Of a DNA stretch of 64,000 bases, positions 1-8,142 are shown piece after piece. The notes beneath the pieces were generated by a model that saw only the letters and a program-made list of their open reading frames with translations, had not been told where the DNA came from and searched no databases. A program made the position numbers and the translations under genes. Position 1 is the first letter of the stretch. Every line of letters begins with the position of its first letter. The stretch is from Phycisphaerales bacterium (GTDB lineage Bacteria > Planctomycetota > Phycisphaerae > Phycisphaerales > SM1A02), in the NCBI GenBank assembly GCA_014238205.1, contig JABABM010000014.1:1-64000 (forward strand), read 5' to 3'.

Positions 1-2
1 TG

Positions 3-104
3 GATATGGACTATCTGGGTCCGACCCATCGTTACCCCATCCCCCGAAAGACCATTGTGATTGAGATGGCGCCACTCACGAGCGTGCCACCTGTTGCACC
101 ATGA
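3..104 (+). CDS. C-terminal end of a truncated CDS, unknown
   Basis: An open frame enters from the left edge and stops at TGA 102-104, giving 33 residues that end in PLTSVPPVAP. It is not recognisable. The support is positional: a perfect 12-bp stem-loop begins 7 nt after the stop, as expected for the end of a plus-strand gene converging on the metalloprotease. It could be chance. Confidence 0.35.
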   Translation, partial: DMDYLGPTHRYPIPRKTIVIEMAPLTSVPPVAP

Positions 105-110
105 ATTGAA

Positions 111-141
111 CAGGGGAGTTGCGGTCAAAGCAACTCCCCTG
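111..141. terminator. Bidirectional intrinsic terminator-like hairpin
   Basis: CAGGGGAGTTGC (111-122) pairs perfectly with GCAACTCCCCTG (130-141) around the 7-nt loop GGTCAAA. It lies between the stop of the left-edge frame (104) and the stop of the minus-strand metalloprotease (167), so it can serve both. There is no long T-tract on either side. Confidence 0.7.
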
Positions 142-166
142 CATTCAGTTCATCGTGCGACTGGAT

Positions 167-3019
167 TCAGTCGTTGGATTCCTGCTCCGGTGCTCCAAAT
201 GGCATGGTGATTGTGATCGGCCCGCCGCCACTGATGTCGCTGGCGTTGTAGATGTACTGGGCGTCCATGGCCCGATCGATCATCGCCATGGTTTCCTGGA
301 GATGTGCATTCGTATATGCATCAAGGTTGCCTTCATTGGCAATCATGAAATCAGGCAGCTGATTGCGAAGCTCTGAAAGCTGCATGCGACTGAGATCCCG
401 AACCGGTACGGAGGCTGCGCGGAACCCGTTGCTGGGCATGCTCATGTCGATGAGCCTCTCGAGATGCTCTCGCTGCAGGTTGCGGCGAAGGCTCGAGATG
501 TAGGGATTCCTTGCATCATGCATTCGGCTCGGATCATCATTGAGTTCACTCCAGACAGCCTGGTGAACTTCAGCCATGACTTCCGGCACGGTCACGACAT
601 CCTGGCCGGGATCGGCCCTGAACTCGTTGTCGTAGACACGATTGATGGTGGTCGGGTTGAGCAACTGCGTCAATGCCGAAGCCTGGATGCCGGAAATACG
701 TGAGTGGACCGGCCAGGTTTCGTCAGTCATGCTCATGGAGCGACCGTCGAACCATCGGTCGACCGTCATGTGGCGAAGCAGTTCCGGCGACAGGCCGAAG
801 GCGTCGTCATGCATGGAGTTGTCCAGGACGATCTTCAGGGCACGTCGTTGCTGATCTGCATCGATCATTTCGATCGGGGCTCGTCCAGCGGGATCACCCT
901 TCTTGTCCCGGTTCACCATGGATCCACCAACCCAGTTGGAGGCGATGCTGACCGCGGAGACATGCTTGTTCAGAAGCATTTCGTAGGCCCGCCTGGCCTT
1001 TGCCCAGGAATCACCATCCTCGACCATGTCCTCGAGAATTCGCTCTCGAAGCATCTTCACAAGCCGCATCTGCGACTCTGAATAGTTGAGCGGATTCTCA
1101 CCATGGTCGAATCGACGTGCACGCGGATCTGGACCACGGGTGTCCTCATCCGTTGCGTAGATCAGCTCGGGTTCGGCAACGCGCTCAAGGATCTTGTCCG
1201 TGTCACCCATGGTGTAGCCGTATTCAATCGCCCAGTAGTCATAGGGACCGATGGTGACCATCGTGTAGTCACCCTGGACCGGGCCATCATCCATGTTGAT
1301 GTTTACGGGCATGTAGTCCATGACCGAGCCGGCTTGTGCAGTTCCCTTGAAGGAATCCTGGTTGATTGCATTCAATGAATGGATCGTCGAGGCCTTGAAG
1401 TTGTGGCGAAGACCGATCGTGTGGCCGACTTCATGCATGATGACATCACGAAGAAGCGGGCCGATGTACTGCTCGGGAACACCATCCAGGAGTTGGACAT
1501 CCTCTTCCTCTTCCACGACCTCGACATCTCCACCTTCCTCGCCCTGCTTCTTCGACAGTTCATCGAAGACATCTGGACTGAGTCTGAACAGCGCAAGATC
1601 CATTGCCCTGACAGCACAGTGCTGGCAGGAGCCGTTGATCTGGCTGACACGATGTACGAGACCGTCGAACTCCTCGTCGCCGAGCAGCGTTGGATCGGTT
1701 GCAAAGGCAGGGTGGCTTATGCCACTGAGTCGAGCCCGTTCAATGGCCAACTCGTGTTCGACTTCGCTTCGGCGTGAAGGATCGACAAGCCGGATCCGTG
1801 GATCGTATTCAGGACGTTCCGCCAGCCACTCGATCGTATCTGGACCGAAGTTCTCCATTGCAGTCTGCGGAACAAGTTTTTCCCATGTCCGGACCCATCC
1901 GGAGATGAATCCTTCGTCCATGACGATGTCCGCATCAAGAATCTGTCCGGTCCTTGGATGGACACGGCTGGGGCCGATGGCGAAGCCCATGCCCGAGTTG
2001 GTCCAGAGGACGAAGTTGTAGCGGGCATCCTCCGGATCCTTCTCCATGTGTGCACCTGTTGCTTCATCCTGCTGGTACACCTCGATGGCATTGACGACGC
2101 CGACTTCCTCGAAGGCCTTGTTCCACTCCAGGATGCCGTCCCGTACCCATCGACGGTAGCGGACAGGGGTTGTGTGCTCGATGTAGAACACGATGGGTTC
2201 CTTCGGAGGGCTCAGCTTGAGCTTGGGGTCGGCTTTCTCAAGATGCCATCGATTGATGTATCGCTTCCGCGGCGTATCGGCCGAGGGATTGCCTATGTCA
2301 TCATGCCCCGTGACGAAGTAGCCGATTCGTTCGTCGGCGACGCGGGGCTTGTACCCGGTCTTTTCCGGGATCTCCGCGATCGAATAGTAGATCGTGCCGA
2401 AGTTGCCACCATTGAGGGGCATTTCGAAGGCGAGCTCCACATTCTTCGGGAAGGACTTTGCCTTCACTGTCTTGGCAAGTTTCGTGTTGGCGTTCCTGGT
2501 TGCGCTACCGAAGAAGGAACTGGAACGATTGACAAGAAGATTGCTCAGGTCGATGACGGGCCCGCCACCGGGTCCCATCGTCGTAATCGGAACGTCGAGG
2601 ATGACCCGGTCCGTATGGACACGTTCATGTCCGCTCTTTGACTGGGCATCACCCGTCGTTCGGATTTCGTAGTTCGGTTCGACGAGAGCCAGGCGCTTGC
2701 CGAACTTCTTCCAGTAGGCGTACATGTCTCCGTACTGGACGCCGGATGTCGGAACGCCACCCTTGATGGTGTAGGCAATGAAGACCTTCTTGTTCTCGAA
2801 GTTTCGCGGCAACTCTGCAAGGACATGACCATCCTTGTTCCTGTAGAGCGTGTACATCCCGGAGCCACCGTCTGCCGAGGAAACAACCTTGTCATGCCCC
2901 TTGGAGACATCTTCGAATTTCGGATAGTCGGGCTTATCCTGGCCGACTGCAGCGGGAGAGGCTCCGAGAATGAAGCCCAGAATCGTTGTCAGCATGAAAG
3001 TCGTATGCGTACTCTTCAT
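167..3019 (-). CDS. Secreted zinc-dependent metalloprotease (DUF5117/DUF4953 type)
   Basis: This is a 950-aa protein with a cleavable signal peptide (hydrophobic TTFMLTTILGFILGASPAAV, then GQ), so it probably acts in the periplasm or outside the cell. The metzincin-like zinc motif HEVGHTIGLRHNF lies near residue 528 (about 1398-1436). An SCQHC cysteine pair and an acidic EEEED stretch precede it. Length and motif fit the planctomycete/Bacteroidetes zinc-dependent metalloprotease family with DUF5117 and DUF4953 domains; its substrate is unknown. I chose the ATG at 3019 over upstream in-frame ATGs because GGAG lies 9 nt before it and the signal peptide begins there. A perfect palindrome (3059-3078) sits in the promoter region. 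The gene appears monocistronic and ends at a strong hairpin (111-141). Confidence 0.9.
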   Translation of the reverse strand: MKSTHTTFMLTTILGFILGASPAAVGQDKPDYPKFEDVSKGHDKVVSSADGGSGMYTLYRNKDGHVLAELPRNFENKKVFIAYTIKGGVPTSGVQYGDMYAYWKKFGKRLALVEPNYEIRTTGDAQSKSGHERVHTDRVILDVPITTMGPGGGPVIDLSNLLVNRSSSFFGSATRNANTKLAKTVKAKSFPKNVELAFEMPLNGGNFGTIYYSIAEIPEKTGYKPRVADERIGYFVTGHDDIGNPSADTPRKRYINRWHLEKADPKLKLSPPKEPIVFYIEHTTPVRYRRWVRDGILEWNKAFEEVGVVNAIEVYQQDEATGAHMEKDPEDARYNFVLWTNSGMGFAIGPSRVHPRTGQILDADIVMDEGFISGWVRTWEKLVPQTAMENFGPDTIEWLAERPEYDPRIRLVDPSRRSEVEHELAIERARLSGISHPAFATDPTLLGDEEFDGLVHRVSQINGSCQHCAVRAMDLALFRLSPDVFDELSKKQGEEGGDVEVVEEEEDVQLLDGVPEQYIGPLLRDVIMHEVGHTIGLRHNFKASTIHSLNAINQDSFKGTAQAGSVMDYMPVNINMDDGPVQGDYTMVTIGPYDYWAIEYGYTMGDTDKILERVAEPELIYATDEDTRGPDPRARRFDHGENPLNYSESQMRLVKMLRERILEDMVEDGDSWAKARRAYEMLLNKHVSAVSIASNWVGGSMVNRDKKGDPAGRAPIEMIDADQQRRALKIVLDNSMHDDAFGLSPELLRHMTVDRWFDGRSMSMTDETWPVHSRISGIQASALTQLLNPTTINRVYDNEFRADPGQDVVTVPEVMAEVHQAVWSELNDDPSRMHDARNPYISSLRRNLQREHLERLIDMSMPSNGFRAASVPVRDLSRMQLSELRNQLPDFMIANEGNLDAYTNAHLQETMAMIDRAMDAQYIYNASDISGGGPITITMPFGAPEQESND

Positions 3020-3058
3020 TGCAATCATCTCCAGCGGCCGGCGAGAACGGAGGATCTG

Positions 3059-3078
3059 CATCGTGACCAATCACGATG
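3059..3078. promoter_or_regulatory. Perfect inverted repeat upstream of the metalloprotease
   Basis: CATCGTGA and TCACGATG flank the 4-nt centre CCAA, giving an 8-bp perfect dyad 40-60 bp upstream of the metalloprotease ATG at 3019. Size and position fit an operator for a dimeric regulator. It could also be a short mRNA hairpin if transcription starts upstream. No regulator gene is adjacent. Confidence 0.4.
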
Positions 3079-3217
3079 TTTCTTCCAAGACGCGCGGCGG
3101 CATCCAGTTCATACATGTCGGGAGAGTCTTCCCTCTTCCCAGTGAACCCCAGATCGTAGCCGAGAAGGGTTGGTTTTGTGAAATTCACGCCCACAGCCCG
3201 GAATCGAGCCTGTTGAA

Positions 3218-4579
3218 TCAGGCGGGCCGCATGGTCTCGGATTCACTGTCCCAGAGCATCACCTTGTTCTGCCTGAGAGATTCAACGCCCATCTTGATGG
3301 CAACCATCGTGGAGGCACCGAGATCGACGTTGCAGGCCAATTCATCACCATTACGTATGGCATCGAGGAAGTTGCCCCGGTGATCACGCCGCCCTGGAGC
3401 CTCCATGGAGAAGGATGCCTGCCCGTGGGGAGGATCAGGCTGCTGGCGGCCCTTGTCATCCGTTTTGGTGCCTGTTGTGAGCAGGTCACTGTTGATTTTT
3501 CGGAACTCCGGGGCCCAGACGCCCTGTTCGCTGAGCGTGATTCCGTCCTCGAAGGTGAGGGTGCCACGCTGGCCCCTGATGACATCATCCACGCCCACAT
3601 TGTTGGTCATCACGCTGGCAAGCACGATGGTGTGTTCCGATGGGTAGTCGACCATCATCATGAAGGTGTCTGGAATGTCCCGCTAATCCTTCTCAAGGTA
3701 GGTTCCGCCTGAAGCGACGACCCGCTTGGGATATTCCCCGTTGTGTCCACTGATGGCCTTCGTGAATGGCGCAAGCTTGTGATACAGAAGGTCCGTGGCA
3801 AGCCCGCCGTTGTAGGCGTAGTACTTCCTGAAACGGAAGAAGTGATCTGCATTCCAATCGATCTTTTCCGCCAGGCCGTACTCATGACCAAGCCACCGAT
3901 CCCAATCAACGTACCCATCGCTTGATGTGTCGTTGTTCGGTCCTGCGTCTGGATCGATGTGCCAGTTGAACTGACCACCCCGTGAGTTTCGGCAGTAACT
4001 TCCCTGCGACCAGCTGACTTTCCCGATTCGCCCATCCTTGATGGCTTTCTGTGCAGCCCAGATGCCGGGGTTGCTCGTTCCCTGTGGTCCCACCTGGAGT
4101 ACCCGGCCTGTCCGGTGCACCGCGTCCCTGCAGGCAATCGCCTGTTCGGTTGTCAGTGAAAGCGGCTTCTCGCAGAACACGTCCTTGCCAGCTTCCATGG
4201 CTTCAATGGCAATCTTGGTATGCCAGTGGTCGGGGGTTGCAATGACGACCGCATCGACATCAGGATTGTCCAGGACCTCCTCGTAGCGCATCGTGCCGGA
4301 GTTGGGCCCCTTGTCGATGATCTTCATGTTGTTGTTCAATCGCCGGCGATAGACATCACACACCTGGATGACATCGAGGTTGTCTGCATCCTTTCTGTCC
4401 ACGAAGTTTCTCGTGTGACCTGTGCCCATGCCACCGGTACCGATGACAGCAATATTCAAACGGTCGTTTGATCCGAGAATCCGGGCGTAGCTCCGATTCG
4501 GCAGCCAGGCGAAGCCTGCGGCAAGAGCCGTTGAAGACTTGAGGAAGAGGCGGCGTGATGCGGTGGGATGATGGGTCAT
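3218..4579 (-). pseudogene. Tat-exported Gfo/Idh/MocA oxidoreductase interrupted by in-frame TAG
   Basis: The reading frame runs 453 codons with one internal amber codon at 3683-3685 (minus-strand TAG). The first part (298 aa) has a twin-arginine signal (SRRLFLKSS), the NAD-binding GTGGMGTGHT and the family motif CEKP. After the TAG the same frame continues RDIPDTFMMMVDYPSEHT and on to a normal C-terminus (154 codons). The total length of about 453 aa matches intact Tat-type family members, so no DNA is missing. AAGGAGA lies 7 nt before the start ATG. The family usually oxidises or reduces sugars or inositol-like substrates with NAD(P). The stop may be a real nonsense mutation, a strain polymorphism or a base-calling error. 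Recoding is unlikely because TAG is a normal stop elsewhere (e.g. 13221, 46886). Confidence 0.85.
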
Positions 4580-4634
4580 CTGTTCGTCTCCTTGGTTCCA
4601 GAGCCTACTCCCGATGCGGGGAGGATGCGGATCT

Positions 4635-5366
4635 TCAATCGAGATTCGCCCCCTGTGATCGGAAGAACGGGCCTGTTGCCGTCCGACGCGGCTGGGTGAA
4701 CTTCTCGATCATTTCCTGCGACCAGATCCGATCGCCTGCACCACGCTGGCGAAAATACTCGAGCATCGTGTCATCGAACTCATCCAGCATTGCGAGCATT
4801 TGACCGTCTTCGGGGTAGTGCTCTTCGAACAGGACACCCTGGAGCGGCAGGCGTGGACGAAGCATCGGTTCATCGGCTGGCCTCCCGACGCAGAGTCCAT
4901 AGAGCGGGTAGGTCCCCTCAGGCAGTTCGAGCAGTTCCTGCACGGCTGGCAGATCGTTTCGCAGCCCGCCGATGCAGCAGATCCCGTAGCCCATGGATTC
5001 GAAGGCGAGCGCGAGGTTCTGGGCAAAGAGGGAAGTGTCCACGACCGAGAGAAGGAAGGCTTCGAGTCGGGTCTCGTAGGGCCGCCCGGCTCGTTCGGCC
5101 AGCAGCCGATGCCTTCTCGTATCTCCGCAGATGATGAAGAAGGCGCCGCACCGGGCAACCTTGGTCTGGTCACCAGTCAACGTGACAAGACGATCAAGTC
5201 GCTGTTCATCACGGATTCGAATGAGGCAGTAAGACTGGATGCCGGCACTTGTCGATGCCATCTGCCCGGCTTCAACGGCCGCCGCGATATCGGTTTCCGC
5301 GACCTCTTCATCTGTGAACTTGCGGATGGATCGGTGGGAACGCATCTGTTCAATGACAGGATTCAT
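4635..5366 (-). CDS. nfsA: NfsA-type FMN nitroreductase
   Basis: This 243-aa protein belongs to the oxygen-insensitive NADPH nitroreductase (NfsA/FRP) family, which reduces nitroaromatics, quinones or flavins with a bound FMN. Near its start it has RSHRSIRKFTDEEV (phosphate/FMN contact), then MASTSAGIQSYCLIRI, LVTLTGDQTKVA, VVDTSLFAQN and IGGLRNDLPAVQELLELP. These blocks line up in order with E. coli NfsA. The length is normal for the family. I chose the ATG at 5366, with AGAGGA about 8 nt upstream, over an adjoining TTG. It starts 12 nt after the ThiF-family gene ends and is probably cotranscribed with it. Confidence 0.85.
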   Translation of the reverse strand: MNPVIEQMRSHRSIRKFTDEEVAETDIAAAVEAGQMASTSAGIQSYCLIRIRDEQRLDRLVTLTGDQTKVARCGAFFIICGDTRRHRLLAERAGRPYETRLEAFLLSVVDTSLFAQNLALAFESMGYGICCIGGLRNDLPAVQELLELPEGTYPLYGLCVGRPADEPMLRPRLPLQGVLFEEHYPEDGQMLAMLDEFDDTMLEYFRQRGAGDRIWSQEMIEKFTQPRRTATGPFFRSQGANLD

Positions 5367-5378
5367 CAACGTGTCCTC

Positions 5379-6428
5379 TCAGGATCCGATGTACTTGGCG
5401 TATACGGTCCGGGCATGATCGATCGAACTGCTGCCCTTCACCAGTGCACGCCCGTTCTGGAAGATGGTGAGTTCGATCCTCTCCCCATCGTCATTCAACT
5501 CGTTCACGAGGACCCCGTGCAACACCGAATCGGTGCAGCGAAACTCACCGTGGTGTGAAAGACGTTCGGCAAGTTCCTCCAACGGGACGGGTGAACTGTC
5601 CGCCCCGGGCTTTACCTGCACCGCGTTGCGACCACAGAGGATGGAAGCACCCTGTCCTCGACGACCTTCAAGCCACTGGAAGTCCCTGTGGGCACAGCAT
5701 GGGCACTCCGCCGAGGGTGTCCCGGGCTTCATCTCCTGCCGGGTGTTGTTCCAGGCATCGAAGGAATGGAGTGCCAGATCAAGCGCATCATCATGTCCTG
5801 TCAGGATCTTCAGGGCCTGGAGCACCTGTCGTGCCGCCACCATCGAGACAACCGGACCGAGTACACCGGCGGTATCACATGTCGGGGTCGTTCCCGGCGC
5901 GGGCGGCTCGGGAAAGAGGCACCTGAGGCAGGGCGTCCTGCCTGGAATGATGGCGGCGCTCATTCCCGTGGTTCCCACTGCGCCCCCGTAGATCCAGGGT
6001 CGGTTCGACGCTATTGAAAGATCGTTGAGGAGGTACCTGGCTTCGAAGTTGTCGAGTCCGTCCACGATGAGGTCGCACCCATCGGCGATCTGCTCGATGT
6101 TTGCTGCATCGATGTCATCGACGAAGGCCTCGATACGAATGCTTGAGTTGATCTCTTCCAGTCGATTCTTCGCGGCAAGTGCCTTGGGCGTTCCAGACTC
6201 GACGTCGAGTTCATCGTAGAGGGGTTGTCGCTGGAGGTTGGTGAGTTCGACGACGTCCCTGTCCACGAGCCGGAGGCAGCCGACGCCGGCCCGGGCCATG
6301 AGGTCCGCCGACATGGATCCCAGGGCACCACAGCCGACAACGAGAACGGTCGAGTTTCCGATTCGTTCCTGCCCGGCATGGCCGATCGAGGGGATGAGTG
6401 ACTGGCGGTGGTAGCGATCTTCCGACAT
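5379..6428 (-). CDS. ThiF/MoeB/HesA-family adenylyltransferase
   Basis: This is a 349-aa E1-like enzyme that would adenylate the C-terminal glycine of a small sulfur-carrier protein (ThiS or MoaD type). The sequence shows the ATP loop VVGCGALGS, DRDVVELTNLQRQ, the aspartate motif VDGLDNFEARYLLND, and two CxxC pairs (CLRC, CPCC) for a structural zinc. TCDTAGVLGPV covers the crossover-loop cysteine region. The last ~90 residues start at LCGRNAVQ and replace the rhodanese domain of many MoeB homologues. No thiS or moaD lies nearby, though thiC is in the window, so a thiamine role is only possible. The start at 6428 has no Shine-Dalgarno but has TACCCT 6 nt upstream, consistent with a leaderless mRNA. 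Confidence 0.85.
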   Translation of the reverse strand: MSEDRYHRQSLIPSIGHAGQERIGNSTVLVVGCGALGSMSADLMARAGVGCLRLVDRDVVELTNLQRQPLYDELDVESGTPKALAAKNRLEEINSSIRIEAFVDDIDAANIEQIADGCDLIVDGLDNFEARYLLNDLSIASNRPWIYGGAVGTTGMSAAIIPGRTPCLRCLFPEPPAPGTTPTCDTAGVLGPVVSMVAARQVLQALKILTGHDDALDLALHSFDAWNNTRQEMKPGTPSAECPCCAHRDFQWLEGRRGQGASILCGRNAVQVKPGADSSPVPLEELAERLSHHGEFRCTDSVLHGVLVNELNDDGERIELTIFQNGRALVKGSSSIDHARTVYAKYIGS

Positions 6429-6434
6429 GCAGAC

Positions 6435-6440
6435 AGGGTA
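6435..6440 (-). promoter_or_regulatory. Candidate -10 box of a leaderless ThiF-family mRNA
   Basis: On the minus strand TACCCT is followed by 6 nt and the ATG at 6428. A weak -35 (TTCTGC) sits 17 nt upstream. There is no Shine-Dalgarno between. It lies just before the end of rpsG (6490), so this gene may be transcribed apart from the ribosomal operon. Confidence 0.4.
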
Positions 6441-6489
6441 CCCGTTCATGCAGCGGGGCAGAACTTCATGAAGATCGAGGCACGAGGAG

Positions 6490-6984
6490 TTACCAGGCGA
6501 AGTGGCTGAAGGCCTTGTTGGCTTCGGCCATCCGGTGCGTCTGCTCACGGGTTGTCACGGCCTTGCCTTCACCGCGAGCTGCATCGAAGAGTTCCTTGCC
6601 GAGCCGTTTCGAGATCGGCTTACCTTTTTCGCCACGGGCGGCCAGGATGATCCAGCGGAATCCCAGGCTTTGTCGACGGCGTTGCGTGACAGGCATGGGA
6701 ACCTGGTAGTTGGCACCACCGACACGCTTTGATCGAACTTCGACGTTCGGCTTGGCATTGTCGATCGCCTGGTGAAAGGCTTCGATGGTCGTGGCGGGGA
6801 CATTCTCCGGCTTTTCCTTGTCGATGCGAGCCTGCATGTCATCGAGTGCAGCGTAGACACATCGCTGTGCAACGGCCTTCTTGCCATCGTGCATGACGCA
6901 GTTGATGAACTTTGCAAGCACCTTGTCCCCGTACCTGGGGTCAGGCTTCAGTTGTTGTTCAGACTTGGTAATTCGACCGGCCAT
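6490..6984 (-). CDS. rpsG: 30S ribosomal protein S7
   Basis: The 164-aa protein nucleates assembly of the head of the 30S subunit by binding the 3' major domain of 16S rRNA. It carries GDKVLAKFINCVMHDGKK near the N-terminus, the beta-hairpin KRVGGANYQVPMPV and the C-terminal EANKAFSHFAW. It is slightly longer than the usual ~156 aa, with a short insertion around LAARGEKGKPISKR. It lies 89 nt downstream of rpsL and is almost certainly cotranscribed. fusA and tuf, the usual next genes of the str operon, are absent and an E1-like enzyme follows. Confidence 0.97.
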   Translation of the reverse strand: MAGRITKSEQQLKPDPRYGDKVLAKFINCVMHDGKKAVAQRCVYAALDDMQARIDKEKPENVPATTIEAFHQAIDNAKPNVEVRSKRVGGANYQVPMPVTQRRRQSLGFRWIILAARGEKGKPISKRLGKELFDAARGEGKAVTTREQTHRMAEANKAFSHFAW

Positions 6985-7073
6985 CGTTGTTCTCCTGGCT
7001 CATCCGTCCCTTGAAGGGACCTCGTGTTCACCGCGATGACGATGTGATCGCGATTACTTGCCTGTTGTCACGG

Positions 7074-7445
7074 TTACTTACCGCGTTTGGTTCCGTATTT
7101 CGAACGACCCTGCTTGCGATCATCAACGCCGAGCGTGTCAAGCGACCCTCGGACGACGTGGTACCTGACACCGGGGAGATCTCGGACACGGCCACCACGT
7201 ACGAGCACGATCGAGTGCTCCTGGAGGTTGTGTCCCTCGCCACCGATGTAGGCAGTGACTTCCTTGCCGTTGGACAGCCGGACGCGAGCGATCTTCCTCA
7301 GAGCCGAGTTGGGCTTCTTTGGAGTCACCGTACGCACCTGGAGGCAGACACCACGCTTCTGAGGTGAAGCATCAAGGTCACGGACCTTCGATTTCACCTT
7401 CGGCGTTCGCCTTGGCTTGCGGACAAGTTGGTTGATAGTTGGCAT
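7074..7445 (-). CDS. rpsL: 30S ribosomal protein S12
   Basis: The 123-aa decoding-centre protein S12 carries the universally conserved [20 protein letters not shown] and [18 protein letters not shown]. The lysine in TPKKPNS and the RVRDLPGV loop are the unmutated forms, so nothing suggests streptomycin resistance. GGAG lies about 11 nt before the ATG at 7445. A good sigma70-type promoter lies at 7479-7507. It is the first gene of a short operon, rpsL-rpsG. Confidence 0.98.
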   Translation of the reverse strand: MPTINQLVRKPRRTPKVKSKVRDLDASPQKRGVCLQVRTVTPKKPNSALRKIARVRLSNGKEVTAYIGGEGHNLQEHSIVLVRGGRVRDLPGVRYHVVRGSLDTLGVDDRKQGRSKYGTKRGK

Positions 7446-7478
7446 TCAGTAACGCTCCGTACTCGAATCGAGCCGGGC

Positions 7479-7507
7479 AGTGTACCAAGCCTTTGCGTGC
7501 CTTCCAA
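7479..7507 (-). promoter_or_regulatory. Sigma70-type promoter of rpsL-rpsG
   Basis: On the minus strand TTGGAA (7502-7507) and TACACT (7479-7484) are separated by exactly 17 nt. Transcription would start near 7472 and give a leader of about 27 nt before rpsL. This is one of the best matches to the -35/-10 consensus in the window. Confidence 0.65.
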
Positions 7508-7635
7508 GGCCATGGACCCTCAATTTGGAGTCCTTGGAGAAGGCTGGTATCGCGTATTCGCGTGTACCATGTGGCAGCTTTCTCTCGATTGGCATCGTTT
7601 ACAGGGCCTCAAAGGGCCCTTGGATCGGCCCCTGA

Positions 7636-8100
7636 ATGGATGACGGACCCGTTTTTACGCTCTTTACCGATGGTGCCTGCTCCATGAATCCAGGACCAGG
7701 TGGCTGGGGCTACATCCTCCGCTCTCCAGGGGGAGAGGAACAGGTCGAATACGGGGGCGAGCCATCGACCACGAACAATCGAATGGAATTGCTTGCCGTC
7801 ATAGAGGGTTTGCGTCTTCTTGAGGCGGGCTGTGTCGTCGACGTCTACAGCGACAGCAAGTACGTCGTCGACGGTCTTGCCCAGTGGTTGGACAACTGGA
7901 TTGCCAGGGGCTGGAAACGACCGAAGAACAAGCCGGTCAAGAACGAGGAGCTCTGGAGGGAACTGGATGACTTCCGAAAGACGCTGACGATCCGGACGCA
8001 CTGGATCCGTGGTCATGATGACCATCCTGAGAATGAGCGTTGTGATCGCCTTGCGGTCCAGGGGCGTGATGAAGCGGCGGCAGGTGCTGGAGGATCCTGA
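7636..8100 (+). CDS. rnhA: Ribonuclease HI
   Basis: This 154-aa enzyme cleaves the RNA strand of RNA-DNA hybrids, for example R-loops and primers. The metal-binding catalytic residues are all present: Asp12 in FTDGAC, Glu51 in RMELLAV, Asp73 in YSDSKY and Asp137 in ERCDRLA, plus His127 in RGHDDHPEN. The basic handle segment KRPKNKPVKNEELW, typical of RNase HI, is present. Length is normal. It diverges from rpsL, 190 bp away, and precedes purL by 42 bp. Confidence 0.96.
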   Translation: MDDGPVFTLFTDGACSMNPGPGGWGYILRSPGGEEQVEYGGEPSTTNNRMELLAVIEGLRLLEAGCVVDVYSDSKYVVDGLAQWLDNWIARGWKRPKNKPVKNEELWRELDDFRKTLTIRTHWIRGHDDHPENERCDRLAVQGRDEAAAGAGGS

Positions 8101-8142
8101 CTTCCACGGGTACCATGCCTACTCCCGGAGGCGGAGCCGGTC

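Noticed and set aside
2934-3194. 86-codon minus-strand frame upstream of the metalloprotease
   Set aside because: It overlaps the metalloprotease signal-peptide coding region in another frame and has no Shine-Dalgarno; the region is better read as promoter with a palindrome.
3683-3685. Use of TAG as a sense codon (recoding)
   Set aside because: Several other genes end in TAG at sensible positions (13221, 46886, 48947, 55149), so TAG is an ordinary stop here.
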